Shown piece after piece: positions 18,093 through 26,558 of a DNA stretch of 33,448 bases. The notes beneath the pieces were generated by a model, which ran no database searches, had not been told where the DNA came from, and saw nothing but the letters and a program-made list of their open reading frames with translations. Numbering within the stretch: position 1 is the stretch's first letter; the number at the start of each line of letters is the position of its first letter. A program made the position numbers and the translations under genes. Origin of the DNA: JAAXTT01 sp964530215 (GTDB lineage Bacteria; Bacillota; Desulfotomaculia; Desulfotomaculales; Desulfocucumaceae); NCBI GenBank assembly GCA_964530215.1, contig CAZHAJ010000006.1, positions 1-33,448 of the forward strand, in the 5' to 3' direction.

Positions 18093-18117
18093 AGATTTAA
18101 AAAGGAGGGTAAATATT

Positions 18118-18954
18118 TTGAACAAGAAAAAGATTTCTATGCAAGGCTTTCAAGCTATGAAGGAAAAAGGACAAAAGTTTTCCATGATAACTGCTTATGA
18201 CTATCCCACTGCGGTATTAGTGGATCAGAGTCCCATTGAAATGATTTTAGTAGGTGACTCATTAGGTATGACCATGTTAGGCTACGATTCCACAGTCCCG
18301 GTAACCGTAGAGGATATGATTCATCATTCCAAAGCTGTATTGAGGGGGGCCGGCAATACCTTCATCTCAGTAGACATGCCTTTTGGATCTTACAATGAGA
18401 GCATCAGTCAGGCAATATATAACGGTAATCGGATTATGAAAGAGGGAGGAGCCGACTGCGTTAAAGTGGAGGGAGGAGTAGGCATAGCTCCTACAGTGCG
18501 AGCCATGGTGGATGGCGGGATTCCGGTAATGGGGCATATAGGGCTGACTCCCCAAACCGCTTCTCAATTGGGTGGCTTTAAGGTTCAGGGAAAAGATGCT
18601 ACTTCAGCTAAAAAGCTGCTTGAGGATGCATTGGCCATCGAAAAAGCTGGAGCTTTTTGTATTGTGATGGAATGTGTTCCTTCGGCTTTGGCCGATCTCA
18701 TTACAGAGAGGCTGAGTATTCCCACCATCGGTATCGGTGCAGGTCCGCAATGTGATGGTCAAGTGTTGGTGTTCCATGATTTGGTGGGCTTGTATAAGCG
18801 GTTTACTCCAAAATTTGTTAAACAGTATTTAGACCTGGGTACCCAAGTTGCCAATGCTTTTGAGCAGTATGCCCAGGAAGTAAAAAACGGTGAATTCCCG
18901 GGGCCCGAGCATTCTTTTGATATAAGTGCAGATGTTTTAAAAGAACTGCAGTAA
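18118..18954 (+). CDS. panB: 3-methyl-2-oxobutanoate hydroxymethyltransferase
   Basis: A 278-residue PanB (ketopantoate hydroxymethyltransferase), which uses methylene-tetrahydrofolate to hydroxymethylate 3-methyl-2-oxobutanoate in pantothenate synthesis. Family landmarks are MITAYDYPTAVLVD, VGDSLGMTMLGYDSTVPVT (metal Asp in VGDS), SVDMPFGSY, CVKVEGG, GHIGLTPQ and the catalytic glutamate in IVMECVP, then IGIGAGPQCDGQVLV. I chose TTG at 18118 because AAAGGAGGG lies eight bases upstream and the length matches the family. A longer frame upstream would translate the leader terminator and is rejected. coaX begins 17 bases after the stop. panC and panD are absent here. Confidence 0.97.
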   Translation: MNKKKISMQGFQAMKEKGQKFSMITAYDYPTAVLVDQSPIEMILVGDSLGMTMLGYDSTVPVTVEDMIHHSKAVLRGAGNTFISVDMPFGSYNESISQAIYNGNRIMKEGGADCVKVEGGVGIAPTVRAMVDGGIPVMGHIGLTPQTASQLGGFKVQGKDATSAKKLLEDALAIEKAGAFCIVMECVPSALADLITERLSIPTIGIGAGPQCDGQVLVFHDLVGLYKRFTPKFVKQYLDLGTQVANAFEQYAQEVKNGEFPGPEHSFDISADVLKELQ

Positions 18955-18971
18955 ATTGGAGGTAAGGACTT

Positions 18972-19736
18972 TTGCTGCTTGCAGTGGATGTGGGAAATAC
19001 TAATATTGTTATGGGTTTATTCAAGGATAGTGATTTGAAAGGTGTGTACCGTGCATCCACAAATTCCATGAAAACCCCACATGAATATGGTGTGCTTTTT
19101 AGAAAACTAATACCCCAATGGAGGGAATTGAAGGGGATTATCATTTCTTCAGTGGTCCCTCCCATCAATGGTACATTAAGGCAGGTTTGCAAAGAATATC
19201 TAGAACAAAAACCTTTTATTGTTGACTGGGAAACCGATTTCGGCCTCAGTTTATCTGTGGATTATCCTGCAGAGATTGGTACCGACAGATTGGTCAATGC
19301 TGCTTTTGCTTATTATTTATATGGGGGGCCGGTTATTATTGCTGATATGGGAACGTCCACCACTTGCTGTGCAGTCTCAGCAGGTGGATGTTTCCTGGGT
19401 GGAGTTATCCTGCCCGGAATAGGCATTTCAACGGAAGCCCTTTTTAGATCAGCATCCAAGTTGCCCAGGGTAGAAGTGGTGCGTCCGTCCAGGGTAATAG
19501 GAACAAACACGGTTAAAAGTCTGCAAGCCGGTATCTATTATGGATATGTGGGAATGGTGGACGGTCTTATTGAGAGGTTTTTGGGTGAGGTTGGGGAGGA
19601 AGCATTGGTTCTTGCAACCGGCGGTTTTTCAGATACTTTGTCCCAGGACTCTAAATACATTAAAAAAGTAGTTCCCAATCTAACTTTAGAGGGATTGAGA
19701 CTGCTTTTCATGAAGAAAGATCAGCAGATTGATTGA
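18972..19736 (+). CDS. coaX: Type III pantothenate kinase
   Basis: A 254-residue CoaX, the type III pantothenate kinase of the ASKHA fold, which carries out the first step from pantothenate to coenzyme A. The phosphate loop DVGNTN starts at D6. The pantothenate motif EIGTDR lies at 101-106, the second ATP motif ADMGTSTT at 124-131, and GGVILPGIGIS near 143. The start is TTG at 18972, with TGGAGGT about seven bases upstream. Its place directly after panB couples pantothenate making and use. The xth gene follows 14 bases later, so all three probably share one transcript and the panB leader control. Confidence 0.96.
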   Translation: MLLAVDVGNTNIVMGLFKDSDLKGVYRASTNSMKTPHEYGVLFRKLIPQWRELKGIIISSVVPPINGTLRQVCKEYLEQKPFIVDWETDFGLSLSVDYPAEIGTDRLVNAAFAYYLYGGPVIIADMGTSTTCCAVSAGGCFLGGVILPGIGISTEALFRSASKLPRVEVVRPSRVIGTNTVKSLQAGIYYGYVGMVDGLIERFLGEVGEEALVLATGGFSDTLSQDSKYIKKVVPNLTLEGLRLLFMKKDQQID

Positions 19737-19750
19737 CGTGAGGTGAGATA

Positions 19751-20527
19751 GTGTTTAAATTGGCAAGTTTTAATGTCAATTCCATAAGGGTGAGAATGAA
19801 CATTGTTATGGATTGGTTGGAGCAAGAGAAGCCCGATGTTTTGTGTCTTCAAGAGACTAAGGTGGAAGATAAGGATTTTCCCATTGAAGAATTTAACAAG
19901 GCCGGCTACAATGTGGCTTTTAAAGGACAGAAAACATATAACGGTGTTGCAGTGGTAAGTCCACACCCCATCGAAGAAACCGGCTATGAAAAAACATTCG
20001 GTTTTGCCGGAAACGAAGCCAGGCTGTTGGCGGTAACGGTAAAGGATGTTCACGTGGTTAATACATACATCCCCCAAGGGCAGGAGCCCGGCAGTGAACG
20101 CTTTGCTAATAAGCTTGATTGGATATATAAGCTACGGGAATTTTTTGAAAACCACTATACAACTGATGAGTTAGTTGTTTGGACCGGAGATTTTAATGTT
20201 GCCCCTGATCCGATGGATGTATACGATCCTAAAAAACTATTCGGACATACAGGATTCCACCCCGAAGAGCAAGAAGCGTTGCAGCATGTAAAGGATTGGG
20301 GATTTACCGATGTTTTTCGCCTTCACGTGAATGAACCGGGACATTATACTTTTTGGGACTATCGAATCCCGTCACTACTAAAATACAACAAGGGCTGGCG
20401 GATCGATCATATCTGGGCCACAAAACCTTTGTCCCAACGCTCAGAAAGAGCCTGGATTGACATGGAGCCCCGTTACAAACCAAGGCCTTCGGATCATACT
20501 TTTATTGCAGCGGAATTCGACATTTAG
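19751..20527 (+). CDS. xth: Exodeoxyribonuclease III / AP endonuclease
   Basis: A 258-residue ExoIII-type AP endonuclease for base-excision repair. It starts FKLASFNVNSIRVRM; catalytic E35 sits in CLQETKVED. Asp and Asn of WTGDFNVAP and the closing RIDHIWATKPL and PSDHTFIAAEF are all present. The start is GTG at 19751, with GAGGTGAG just upstream. It is the last gene of the panB-coaX unit; the function is unrelated, so this is probably simple read-through. Its stop abuts the stop of the convergent permease pseudogene with no spacer. Confidence 0.96.
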   Translation: MFKLASFNVNSIRVRMNIVMDWLEQEKPDVLCLQETKVEDKDFPIEEFNKAGYNVAFKGQKTYNGVAVVSPHPIEETGYEKTFGFAGNEARLLAVTVKDVHVVNTYIPQGQEPGSERFANKLDWIYKLREFFENHYTTDELVVWTGDFNVAPDPMDVYDPKKLFGHTGFHPEEQEALQHVKDWGFTDVFRLHVNEPGHYTFWDYRIPSLLKYNKGWRIDHIWATKPLSQRSERAWIDMEPRYKPRPSDHTFIAAEFDI

Positions 20528-21445
20528 TTATTTGTAATACTGTACAATATAATTTATGGCTAGCGAAACTACCATGACGGTCATTAGCGATTTGATTATC
20601 TTTTCTTTGATATATTTTTGCGCCCGCGCCCCGACGTAAGTTCCCATCAACCCCCCAACCCCAAAGAGTAGCCCCAAGGTCCAGTCAGGAGTTACATTTA
20701 TTGAGGCTGCCGATGGGTGTAGTGCAAACAACTAATAAACAAGCACCCCGGTGATCGAATTTAGAAAATTGAAAAACAGGGCTGAACCGGCAACGCTATA
20801 TATAGGGAGGGACAAAATAGAAACCAATAAGGGGGTAATTAATGCCCCTCCCCCCAGTCCGTATATTCCGCCAATCAATCCGATAAATAATGCTATAAAG
20901 TAAACATGCATGGTTTTGCAGGAATAGAGTACCCCCATAAAATAGTACTCTATTCTGGCTGCAGAGAAACTTTTTGTTATTATTTTTTTATTATATGGGA
21001 ACTTTTTATAATCACTGTCGTCCTTGTTCTTAAAGGTAGTTTTTAGCAACAGTCCTGACAAATCTAGAAGCAGCATGGTTCCCAGAAGCAACAACATGAA
21101 TCCGAGAAACAGCTTGAAAATCTTGGGTTCGTGAAGGTAGTTTATTCTTAACCAAGAACCCAGTAGTATGCCTGGAAGGGTTCCTGCCGACATTACCCAG
21201 GCAATGGGCCAAGCCATAAGTCCATCTTTAATAAAAGAGTATAATCCTCCCGGGATGGCAACAATATTAAAGATTAAGTTTGTAGGACTTACTGCAGGAC
21301 TGGTAAAATTAAGAAAACTTACCTGGTAAGGCAATAGCAGGAAAGAACCTGAGATGCCGGCGGGAGAAGTGGTGGCCGAAATTATAAAGGCAATTAGCGG
21401 TGGTATTATGGGATTAATCTCAACACCTGAAACGGGAAAAATCAT
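20528..21445 (-). pseudogene. TauE/SafE-family permease with in-frame TAG stop
   Basis: A membrane permease of the TauE/SafE (sulfite/anion exporter) family, read as 237 residues, then one TAG codon (20732-20734), then 67 residues in the same frame. The joined length of about 305 residues is normal for the family, and the part after the stop (LLFGVGGLMGTYVGARAQKYI, then a last helix) is the expected C-terminal end. The gene is broken by a single nonsense codon, or the base is a sequencing error. The N-terminal 237-residue product would lack the last two helices. A GGGAGAC ribosome site stands before the ATG at 21445. Pyrrolysine insertion is not favoured, since this family is not known to use it. 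Confidence 0.8.
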
Positions 21446-21651
21446 TGAACATCTGTCTCCCTGAAAAAGTAATTAATAACATATGCTATCATATAATATA
21501 AAATCGGCCAAATTTCTCAAGTTATCTTTATAAAGCTAAGAAATTTGCTACAACATCAATAATTCCAAGGGAATAAAAAGTTTATTGTAAAAAATTTAAC
21601 CAAAATTAAACTGGACTGTGTTCAAGGTAAGTGGTAATATTAAGCTTGATT

Positions 21652-21716
21652 AAAATACTCCCAGAAAACACCAGTAAAATGTGGTTCTGGTAGTTTTACT
21701 ATGCTAGGGGTATTTT
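21652..21716. other. Long imperfect palindrome in a 442-base intergenic region
   Basis: The stretch 21446-21887 has no gene. AAAATACTCC (21652-21661) can pair with GGGGTATTTT (21707-21716) over ten positions including one G-U. Inside it AGTAAAA (21673-21679) pairs with TTTTACT (21694-21700). This nested hairpin is 170 bases before the glycosyltransferase start. The A-run and T-run at its base fit a bidirectional terminator for the two diverging neighbours, or a structured leader. I found no match to the c-di-GMP riboswitch core. Confidence 0.45.
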
Positions 21717-21887
21717 ATATGGGAAAAGAACTGACTGAAAGGGGTTATCTTTATAGGTAAATAGCTTGTTTCAGGTTTTATTGCCATATTTAGCATAACA
21801 AGGAACTGACGGTCATATTGTTAAAATACCATGCGTTAGTAGAGCAGAAACTATTTATATAAAAAATCTATAGAAAGGGGTTATGCT

Positions 21888-23138
21888 TTGGACAATATAG
21901 TATTTTATTCATTAACCGCCCTTGTAACGATATCCGAAGCGGTAATCCTTACAGTATTGATGTACTATTATTTTGTGTCATCCTTTGGTTGGAGAAAACA
22001 TCCGGAAGAAAAGGACTACAATCCCACCAAACGATTTGCACTGATAACAGCAGCACATAATGAAGAAGCGGTCATTACTTATCATCTTGAGAGTCTAAAA
22101 AAATTAAACTATCCAAAAGAAATGTATGATATTTACGTAATCGCTGATAACTGTACAGATAATACCGCCAAGGTTGCCCGACAAGAGGGAGATGTAAACG
22201 TATTTCAGAGATTTTCCAAAAAGCGTGGTAAGGGATTTGCCCTTGAGTGGATGCTCAATGAGCTGTTTAATATGAAAGACAAACAATATGATGCCGTTTG
22301 TGTGTTTGATGCCGACAATGTGATTTCTTCAAACTTTTTGCTGGAGATGAACTCAAAATTAAAACAAGGACACAAGGCTATCCAAGGTTATTTGGATACC
22401 AAAAATCCAAATGATTCTTGGGTGACAGCCAGTTATGCCACAGCCTATTGGTCCATGAATAGAATGTGGCAGTTGGCACGGTACAATCTGGGTATATCCA
22501 ATGCTTTGGGTGGAACCGGTATGTGTCTCGATTTCCAGCTTTTGAAAAAGTACGGTTGGGGTGCTACCTGCCTGACAGAAGACTTGGAGTTTACCATGAA
22601 ACTGCTACTTAGTGGAGTTAAGACCGCTTGGGCTCATGATTGTAAGGTATATGATGAGAAGCCGGTGTATTTTTCTCAAACCTGGAGACAGCGCACCCGT
22701 TGGTTGCAGGGTCACTGGGATGTTGCCTTGCGCTATATGATTCCTTTGATTAAAAAAGGAATTAAGGAAAAGAAATGGTACCCGATAGACGGTGCAATCT
22801 ATCTTTTCCAACCTTTTTTGATTATGACTATGCTTTTTAATATCTTAATTTCTGTAGTGGCGGCATTGTTCCCTGATCCAATATATGCATCACCTATAAC
22901 TTCTTTGATGCCCGGTTGGTTCTGGGTATTATTTGGAGTGCTGGGGTACAGTTATCCAATGTTAGGACTGATATTGGAAGGAGCTCCTAAGAAAGCTTAC
23001 TTCTACTACATTACTTATCCCATTTACGGTTTAACATGGTTCCCGGTTACTTTAGTAGGACTGTTTAAACATGGCAATCAGACCGAGTGGGCTCATACAG
23101 TTCATTCCAGGGGTATTTCAATTACTTCATTGGAATGA
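21888..23138 (+). CDS. Membrane family 2 glycosyltransferase
   Basis: A 416-residue processive-type GT2 glycosyltransferase, probably a surface polysaccharide synthase. An N-terminal helix (residues about 9-30) precedes the GT-A domain. The motifs are ITAAHNEE (52-59), DNCTDNT (87-93), the metal D141-A-D143, the acceptor T230-E-D232 and Q268-R-T-R271-W272, the full set found in cellulose, chitin and poly-GlcNAc synthases. Three or four C-terminal helices follow (about 304-325, 343-363, 373-394). There is no PilZ domain, so no built-in c-di-GMP control. The start is TTG at 21888, with AAAGGGG about nine bases upstream; a nearby ATG (21883) is out of frame and runs into a stop. The gene ends at a good terminator. 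Confidence 0.92.
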   Translation: MDNIVFYSLTALVTISEAVILTVLMYYYFVSSFGWRKHPEEKDYNPTKRFALITAAHNEEAVITYHLESLKKLNYPKEMYDIYVIADNCTDNTAKVARQEGDVNVFQRFSKKRGKGFALEWMLNELFNMKDKQYDAVCVFDADNVISSNFLLEMNSKLKQGHKAIQGYLDTKNPNDSWVTASYATAYWSMNRMWQLARYNLGISNALGGTGMCLDFQLLKKYGWGATCLTEDLEFTMKLLLSGVKTAWAHDCKVYDEKPVYFSQTWRQRTRWLQGHWDVALRYMIPLIKKGIKEKKWYPIDGAIYLFQPFLIMTMLFNILISVVAALFPDPIYASPITSLMPGWFWVLFGVLGYSYPMLGLILEGAPKKAYFYYITYPIYGLTWFPVTLVGLFKHGNQTEWAHTVHSRGISITSLE

Positions 23139-23159
23139 TAACAATCTAAAAATTCCCGG

Positions 23160-23188
23160 GCAGCGTCAATAAATGGCGCTGCTTTTTT
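23160..23188 (+). terminator. Intrinsic terminator after the glycosyltransferase gene
   Basis: GCAGCGTCA (23160-23168) pairs with TGGCGCTGC (23174-23182), nine pairs with one G-U, loop ATAAA, followed by six T's. It separates the glycosyltransferase from the SLH protein gene. Confidence 0.9.
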
Positions 23189-23207
23189 ATTTATTTTCAT
23201 AAAAACG

Positions 23208-23235
23208 GGAACTTATAAATTGACAAGACGTCTAA
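23208..23235 (+). promoter_or_regulatory. Predicted ECF-sigma promoter of the SLH protein gene
   Basis: GGAACTT begins at 23208; after the GGAAC core comes a 16-base spacer and CGTCTAA (23229-23235). This is the AAC / CGTC arrangement used by ECF sigma factors of the SigM/SigX/SigW type. A TTGACA (23220-23225) lies inside, but no -10 box follows it at a proper distance. A cell-envelope-stress promoter fits a secreted surface protein. Confidence 0.55.
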
Positions 23236-23269
23236 ATCATAGAGAGAATAACATCAAAGGAGATTCAAA

Positions 23270-25915
23270 ATGATAGTGAATATTCTGTGCAAAAATAGCT
23301 TGTCGGTAAGGATTTTAGTTTTTTTAATGCTACTTTCGGCATTGACGATACTATCGCCAAGACAGGTCCAGGCAAGTATTGCCAATGAAAAAGTATTGGA
23401 AATACAGCCTGTAACAGACGGACTTGTCATGGAGAAAAGGGAAGTTGTCATCGACGGGAAAAAGGTTTTAGTTTACATTTTAAAGGCAGACTTAAAAAAC
23501 AACTACTTAAAAATAGATACCCTTCTTGGCTCCGGAAACAGTTTGGATAAAAATACCTCGGTAACCAATATGGCAATAAACAGCGGTGCGGTGGCAGCAG
23601 TAAATGCGGATTTCTTTCAGATGTCTGAAAGCGGCAGACCCATCGGCATGGCTTATAAAGACGGACAAATGGTGACCAGTCCTCCCATGCGCAGTGATAT
23701 GTTGGGATGGGCTATCACTAAAGACGGTGTACCGTTAATTCAAATTTTTAATTTTCAGGGCAGTGTAAAATCTCCTAACGGTATGATATTTCCCATATCT
23801 GGAGTCAATAAACCCTCTTATTTTCAGGCAGGGGGGAAAACCTCTCATGAGAATACCATTCTGATGTACAATCACTTTTGGGGCAAAGTAAGCAGAGGAA
23901 AGATAAATGATAAAGATGATGTTGTGGAGGTCTTTGTATCTAACGGCATTGTTACCGATGTTGTGTGGGACAGTCCGGGAAGACAAATACCTACAAATGG
24001 TTATGTGCTGGCGGGTAGGGGCAGCGGTGCAGTATACATAAAAGAAAATATTCGGGTAGGAGACCCGTTAAGCTTAAATTATAGTGTAACACCAGAGGGC
24101 GACAACATAAAGACAGGTACAGGCGGTTGGTCCTTGATGGTTGACAACGGTCAGCCCCTTACTTCATTTCCCAGTGATATAAATGGTATAAATGCAAGGA
24201 CAGCTGTGGGCTACTCGGGAAACAAAGGAACATTTTATGTTGTAGTGGTTGAAAAGAGCTCGGTCAGCAGAGGTATGAACTTGAATGAACTGGCAGCTTA
24301 TATGGCCGCTATGGGTATAGAACGTGCCTTAAATCTAGATGGTGGTGGCTCCACTACATTGGCGGCCAGGCCCTTAGGGGACGAAAAGGCAGTGTTAGTC
24401 AATCGACCTTCAGCCGGAACCCAAAGATCAATACCCACCGGGTTAGGTTTCTTTTCCACTGCTCCCCCAGGCAAATTGAGTGGGTTAGTAATCAGCAGTC
24501 CCGGTCAGGTGTTTCCGGGTGATAATGTTAGCGTTAAAGTAAAGGGATATGATTCCCATTATAACCCTTACCCAATAACAGCGGGTAAATCAGTGATAAC
24601 TGTGGAAGCAGGGCCAGGCTCTGTTACAGACGGCTCCTTTGTTGCATCAAGCCCTGGTATGACAACCATTTCAGCATATCTTGACGGTTTCAGGGCAACA
24701 AAAACCATAAGAACTTTGGGTGCAGGTGACCTAAAAAGAATTCAGGTAAATCCATCGTCCATAAATATAGAACCCGGACAATCAGCAGAATTTAAGGTTA
24801 TTGCAGTGGATAATAATAATACCGAATATCTGCTTAGTCCAAATAACTATTCATACACAATGATTCCGGGACTGGGAAGTATAAAGGGTGAAATCTTTGA
24901 AGCATCCCAAACTCCCGGTGCGGGGAAAATAACCTTTTCTTTGGGAGATTATTCGGTATCTGTGCCGGTTAGAGTAAGTGTTTCGGGTGAGTCCTTTGTA
25001 GATTACAGCCCCGGCAATGCAGTGAATTTGATTTTTGATGAAATGACTCTGAAACTGCCTGCCAATGCTTTTGGCGATTCTGTTAAAATAACGGCAAGAT
25101 CCGGTGAATATTTAGAGAAGCTGCCCAGTAAGGGTAAAATGATATATATTGTGGACCTGGAAGCCTCTGTTGTTGCCGCAAAGCTTCGGGAGACAGCTGA
25201 ATTAAGCTGGAAGGTAAACAAAGATCTGTCCGGCAAATTAAAGGTATATCAGTTGCTGGATAGTGAGTGGAAGCAGATTTCGTCAGTATATAATGAGCAA
25301 AAGGGTATCGTAACAGCAGATATAACAGAAATCACTCCCATAGCATTGATTGAAGACATGGAGTCTGGGATTAATTTTGTAGACATGAAAGGTCATTGGT
25401 CTGCCGCTCCAGTTTCAAGGCTGGCTGCTGCGGGAATAGTAAGCGGTTATCCCGGCAATAGATTTGAACCAGACGGGAAAATTAAGAGGTCTGAGTTTAT
25501 AGTTTTGCTAAGTAAAGTTATGGGTTGGCAGCCTATAGAGGGAGCAGGAAACTTTAAAGACAGTAAAAATATACCCGGCTGGTCCATTGGATATGTATTG
25601 TCAGCATTTGAAAGAGGGGTAGTATCGGGTTATGAAGATAATACTTTCCGTCCAGATAAAAATATTACCAGAGAAGAAATGGCAGTGATGATTTGCAGTG
25701 CAATGTCTTTGCCGGCGTCAGACAATATTAAGGCTGCTCAGGTTTTTGTAGACGGCAGTAAGATATCCCACTGGGCGCAGAGTCAAGTCAGTGCAGCATT
25801 GGCTGCGGGTGTCATGAAAGGTGACAATGATAAAAGTTTCCGACCTAAGGAAAATGCCACCAGAGCAGAGAGTGCAGCCATGTTTGACAGTGTAATTAAT
25901 AAGTTAAATAATTAA
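23270..25915 (+). CDS. Secreted phosphodiester-glycosidase protein with three SLH repeats
   Basis: An 881-residue surface protein. Residues 1-36 form a signal peptide (cleavage near VQA-SI). Residues about 90-400 are a phosphodiester glycosidase (NAGPA) domain with VNADFFQMSESGRPIG and the family mark NLDGGGSTTL near 355. The middle (about 405-690) looks like beta-sandwich Ig-like domains (repeated SSPGQVFPGDNVSVKV and VNPSSINIEPGQSAEFKV). The C-terminus has three S-layer homology repeats starting near 703 (FVDMKGHWSAAPVSRL), 767 and 825. These bind pyruvylated wall polymer. Likely role: cleaving phosphodiester-linked sugars at the envelope (inference). AAAGGAG precedes the ATG. Confidence 0.93.
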   Translation: MIVNILCKNSLSVRILVFLMLLSALTILSPRQVQASIANEKVLEIQPVTDGLVMEKREVVIDGKKVLVYILKADLKNNYLKIDTLLGSGNSLDKNTSVTNMAINSGAVAAVNADFFQMSESGRPIGMAYKDGQMVTSPPMRSDMLGWAITKDGVPLIQIFNFQGSVKSPNGMIFPISGVNKPSYFQAGGKTSHENTILMYNHFWGKVSRGKINDKDDVVEVFVSNGIVTDVVWDSPGRQIPTNGYVLAGRGSGAVYIKENIRVGDPLSLNYSVTPEGDNIKTGTGGWSLMVDNGQPLTSFPSDINGINARTAVGYSGNKGTFYVVVVEKSSVSRGMNLNELAAYMAAMGIERALNLDGGGSTTLAARPLGDEKAVLVNRPSAGTQRSIPTGLGFFSTAPPGKLSGLVISSPGQVFPGDNVSVKVKGYDSHYNPYPITAGKSVITVEAGPGSVTDGSFVASSPGMTTISAYLDGFRATKTIRTLGAGDLKRIQVNPSSINIEPGQSAEFKVIAVDNNNTEYLLSPNNYSYTMIPGLGSIKGEIFEASQTPGAGKITFSLGDYSVSVPVRVSVSGESFVDYSPGNAVNLIFDEMTLKLPANAFGDSVKITARSGEYLEKLPSKGKMIYIVDLEASVVAAKLRETAELSWKVNKDLSGKLKVYQLLDSEWKQISSVYNEQKGIVTADITEITPIALIEDMESGINFVDMKGHWSAAPVSRLAAAGIVSGYPGNRFEPDGKIKRSEFIVLLSKVMGWQPIEGAGNFKDSKNIPGWSIGYVLSAFERGVVSGYEDNTFRPDKNITREEMAVMICSAMSLPASDNIKAAQVFVDGSKISHWAQSQVSAALAAGVMKGDNDKSFRPKENATRAESAAMFDSVINKLNN

Positions 25916-25999
25916 AATGGTAATATTGGTATAAATGGTTTTTGTATCCATATCAATTATTTAGATGTCTAAAAAGAAATATGAGGAGGTAATGCCACA

Positions 26000-26551
26000 A
26001 TGAAACTAATTAGACGAAAAAGGAAACTGTATTTAGTAATGTTCATTTTAATGTTAGCTATGGTGGCTTTGGGATCGGGTTGTGTCAACAGTGTTGACAG
26101 TGGGCAGGATCCCACAAATCAGAATCAGCAAGAGGATGTCACCGAAATCACTCTTTATTTCTCAGACAATCAGGCTGAAAAGCTTGTTCCGGAAAAGAGA
26201 GAAGTGAAGACTGAAGGTAAGCCTTTGCCTGAGGTGGTAATTAATGAATTAATCAAAGGACCACAGGGCTCGGGTTTATTAAAGACAATCCCGGACGGAA
26301 CTGTTTTGTTATCCCTTGATGTTCAGGACGGATTGGCTCAAGTTGATTTCTCCAAAGATATAAAAGAAAACCATTGGGGTGGTTCGGCCGGAGAGAGCAT
26401 GACTATATATTCCATAGTCAATTCATTAGCTGAGTTAGAGGGGATAGAAGAAGTGCAGTTTATGCTGGAAGGTGAAAAAATGGAGAGCTTAGCAGGTCAT
26501 TTTGACCTGACCCAGCCCATTTCTCCTAATGAAACAATGATAGATAACTAA
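26000..26551 (+). CDS. GerMN-domain lipoprotein
   Basis: A 183-residue exported lipoprotein. The signal peptide ends in the lipobox LGSGC with lipidated C28. A GerMN domain (about 50-165) follows, with EITLYFSDNQAEKLVPEKREV, LPEVVINELIKGP and TVLLSLDVQDGLAQVDFSKDI. GerMN occurs in the spore-germination protein GerM, where it is thought to help assemble sporulation complexes. A single GerMN with a lipoprotein anchor is a common clostridial form. A strong AGGAGGT lies before the ATG. It is 84 bases downstream of the SLH gene without an obvious terminator, so read-through is possible. Confidence 0.9.
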   Translation: MKLIRRKRKLYLVMFILMLAMVALGSGCVNSVDSGQDPTNQNQQEDVTEITLYFSDNQAEKLVPEKREVKTEGKPLPEVVINELIKGPQGSGLLKTIPDGTVLLSLDVQDGLAQVDFSKDIKENHWGGSAGESMTIYSIVNSLAELEGIEEVQFMLEGEKMESLAGHFDLTQPISPNETMIDN

Positions 26552-26558
26552 AACTAAA

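Noticed and set aside
17941..18117. N-terminal extension of PanB by 59 residues
   Set aside because: It would translate the leader and its terminator; PanB proteins are about 275 residues and start at the NKKKIS segment after a strong ribosome site.
20732..20734. TAG read as pyrrolysine in the TauE/SafE gene
   Set aside because: Pyrrolysine is known from methylamine methyltransferases, not this family, and no pyl genes are visible; a nonsense mutation or sequencing error is simpler.
21720..21887. c-di-GMP riboswitch before the glycosyltransferase
   Set aside because: The GEMM core and tetraloop receptor signatures are not present.
23220..23225. TTGACA as a sigma-A -35 box for the SLH gene
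   Set aside because: No -10-like hexamer lies 15-19 bases downstream; the overlapping ECF-type arrangement fits better.
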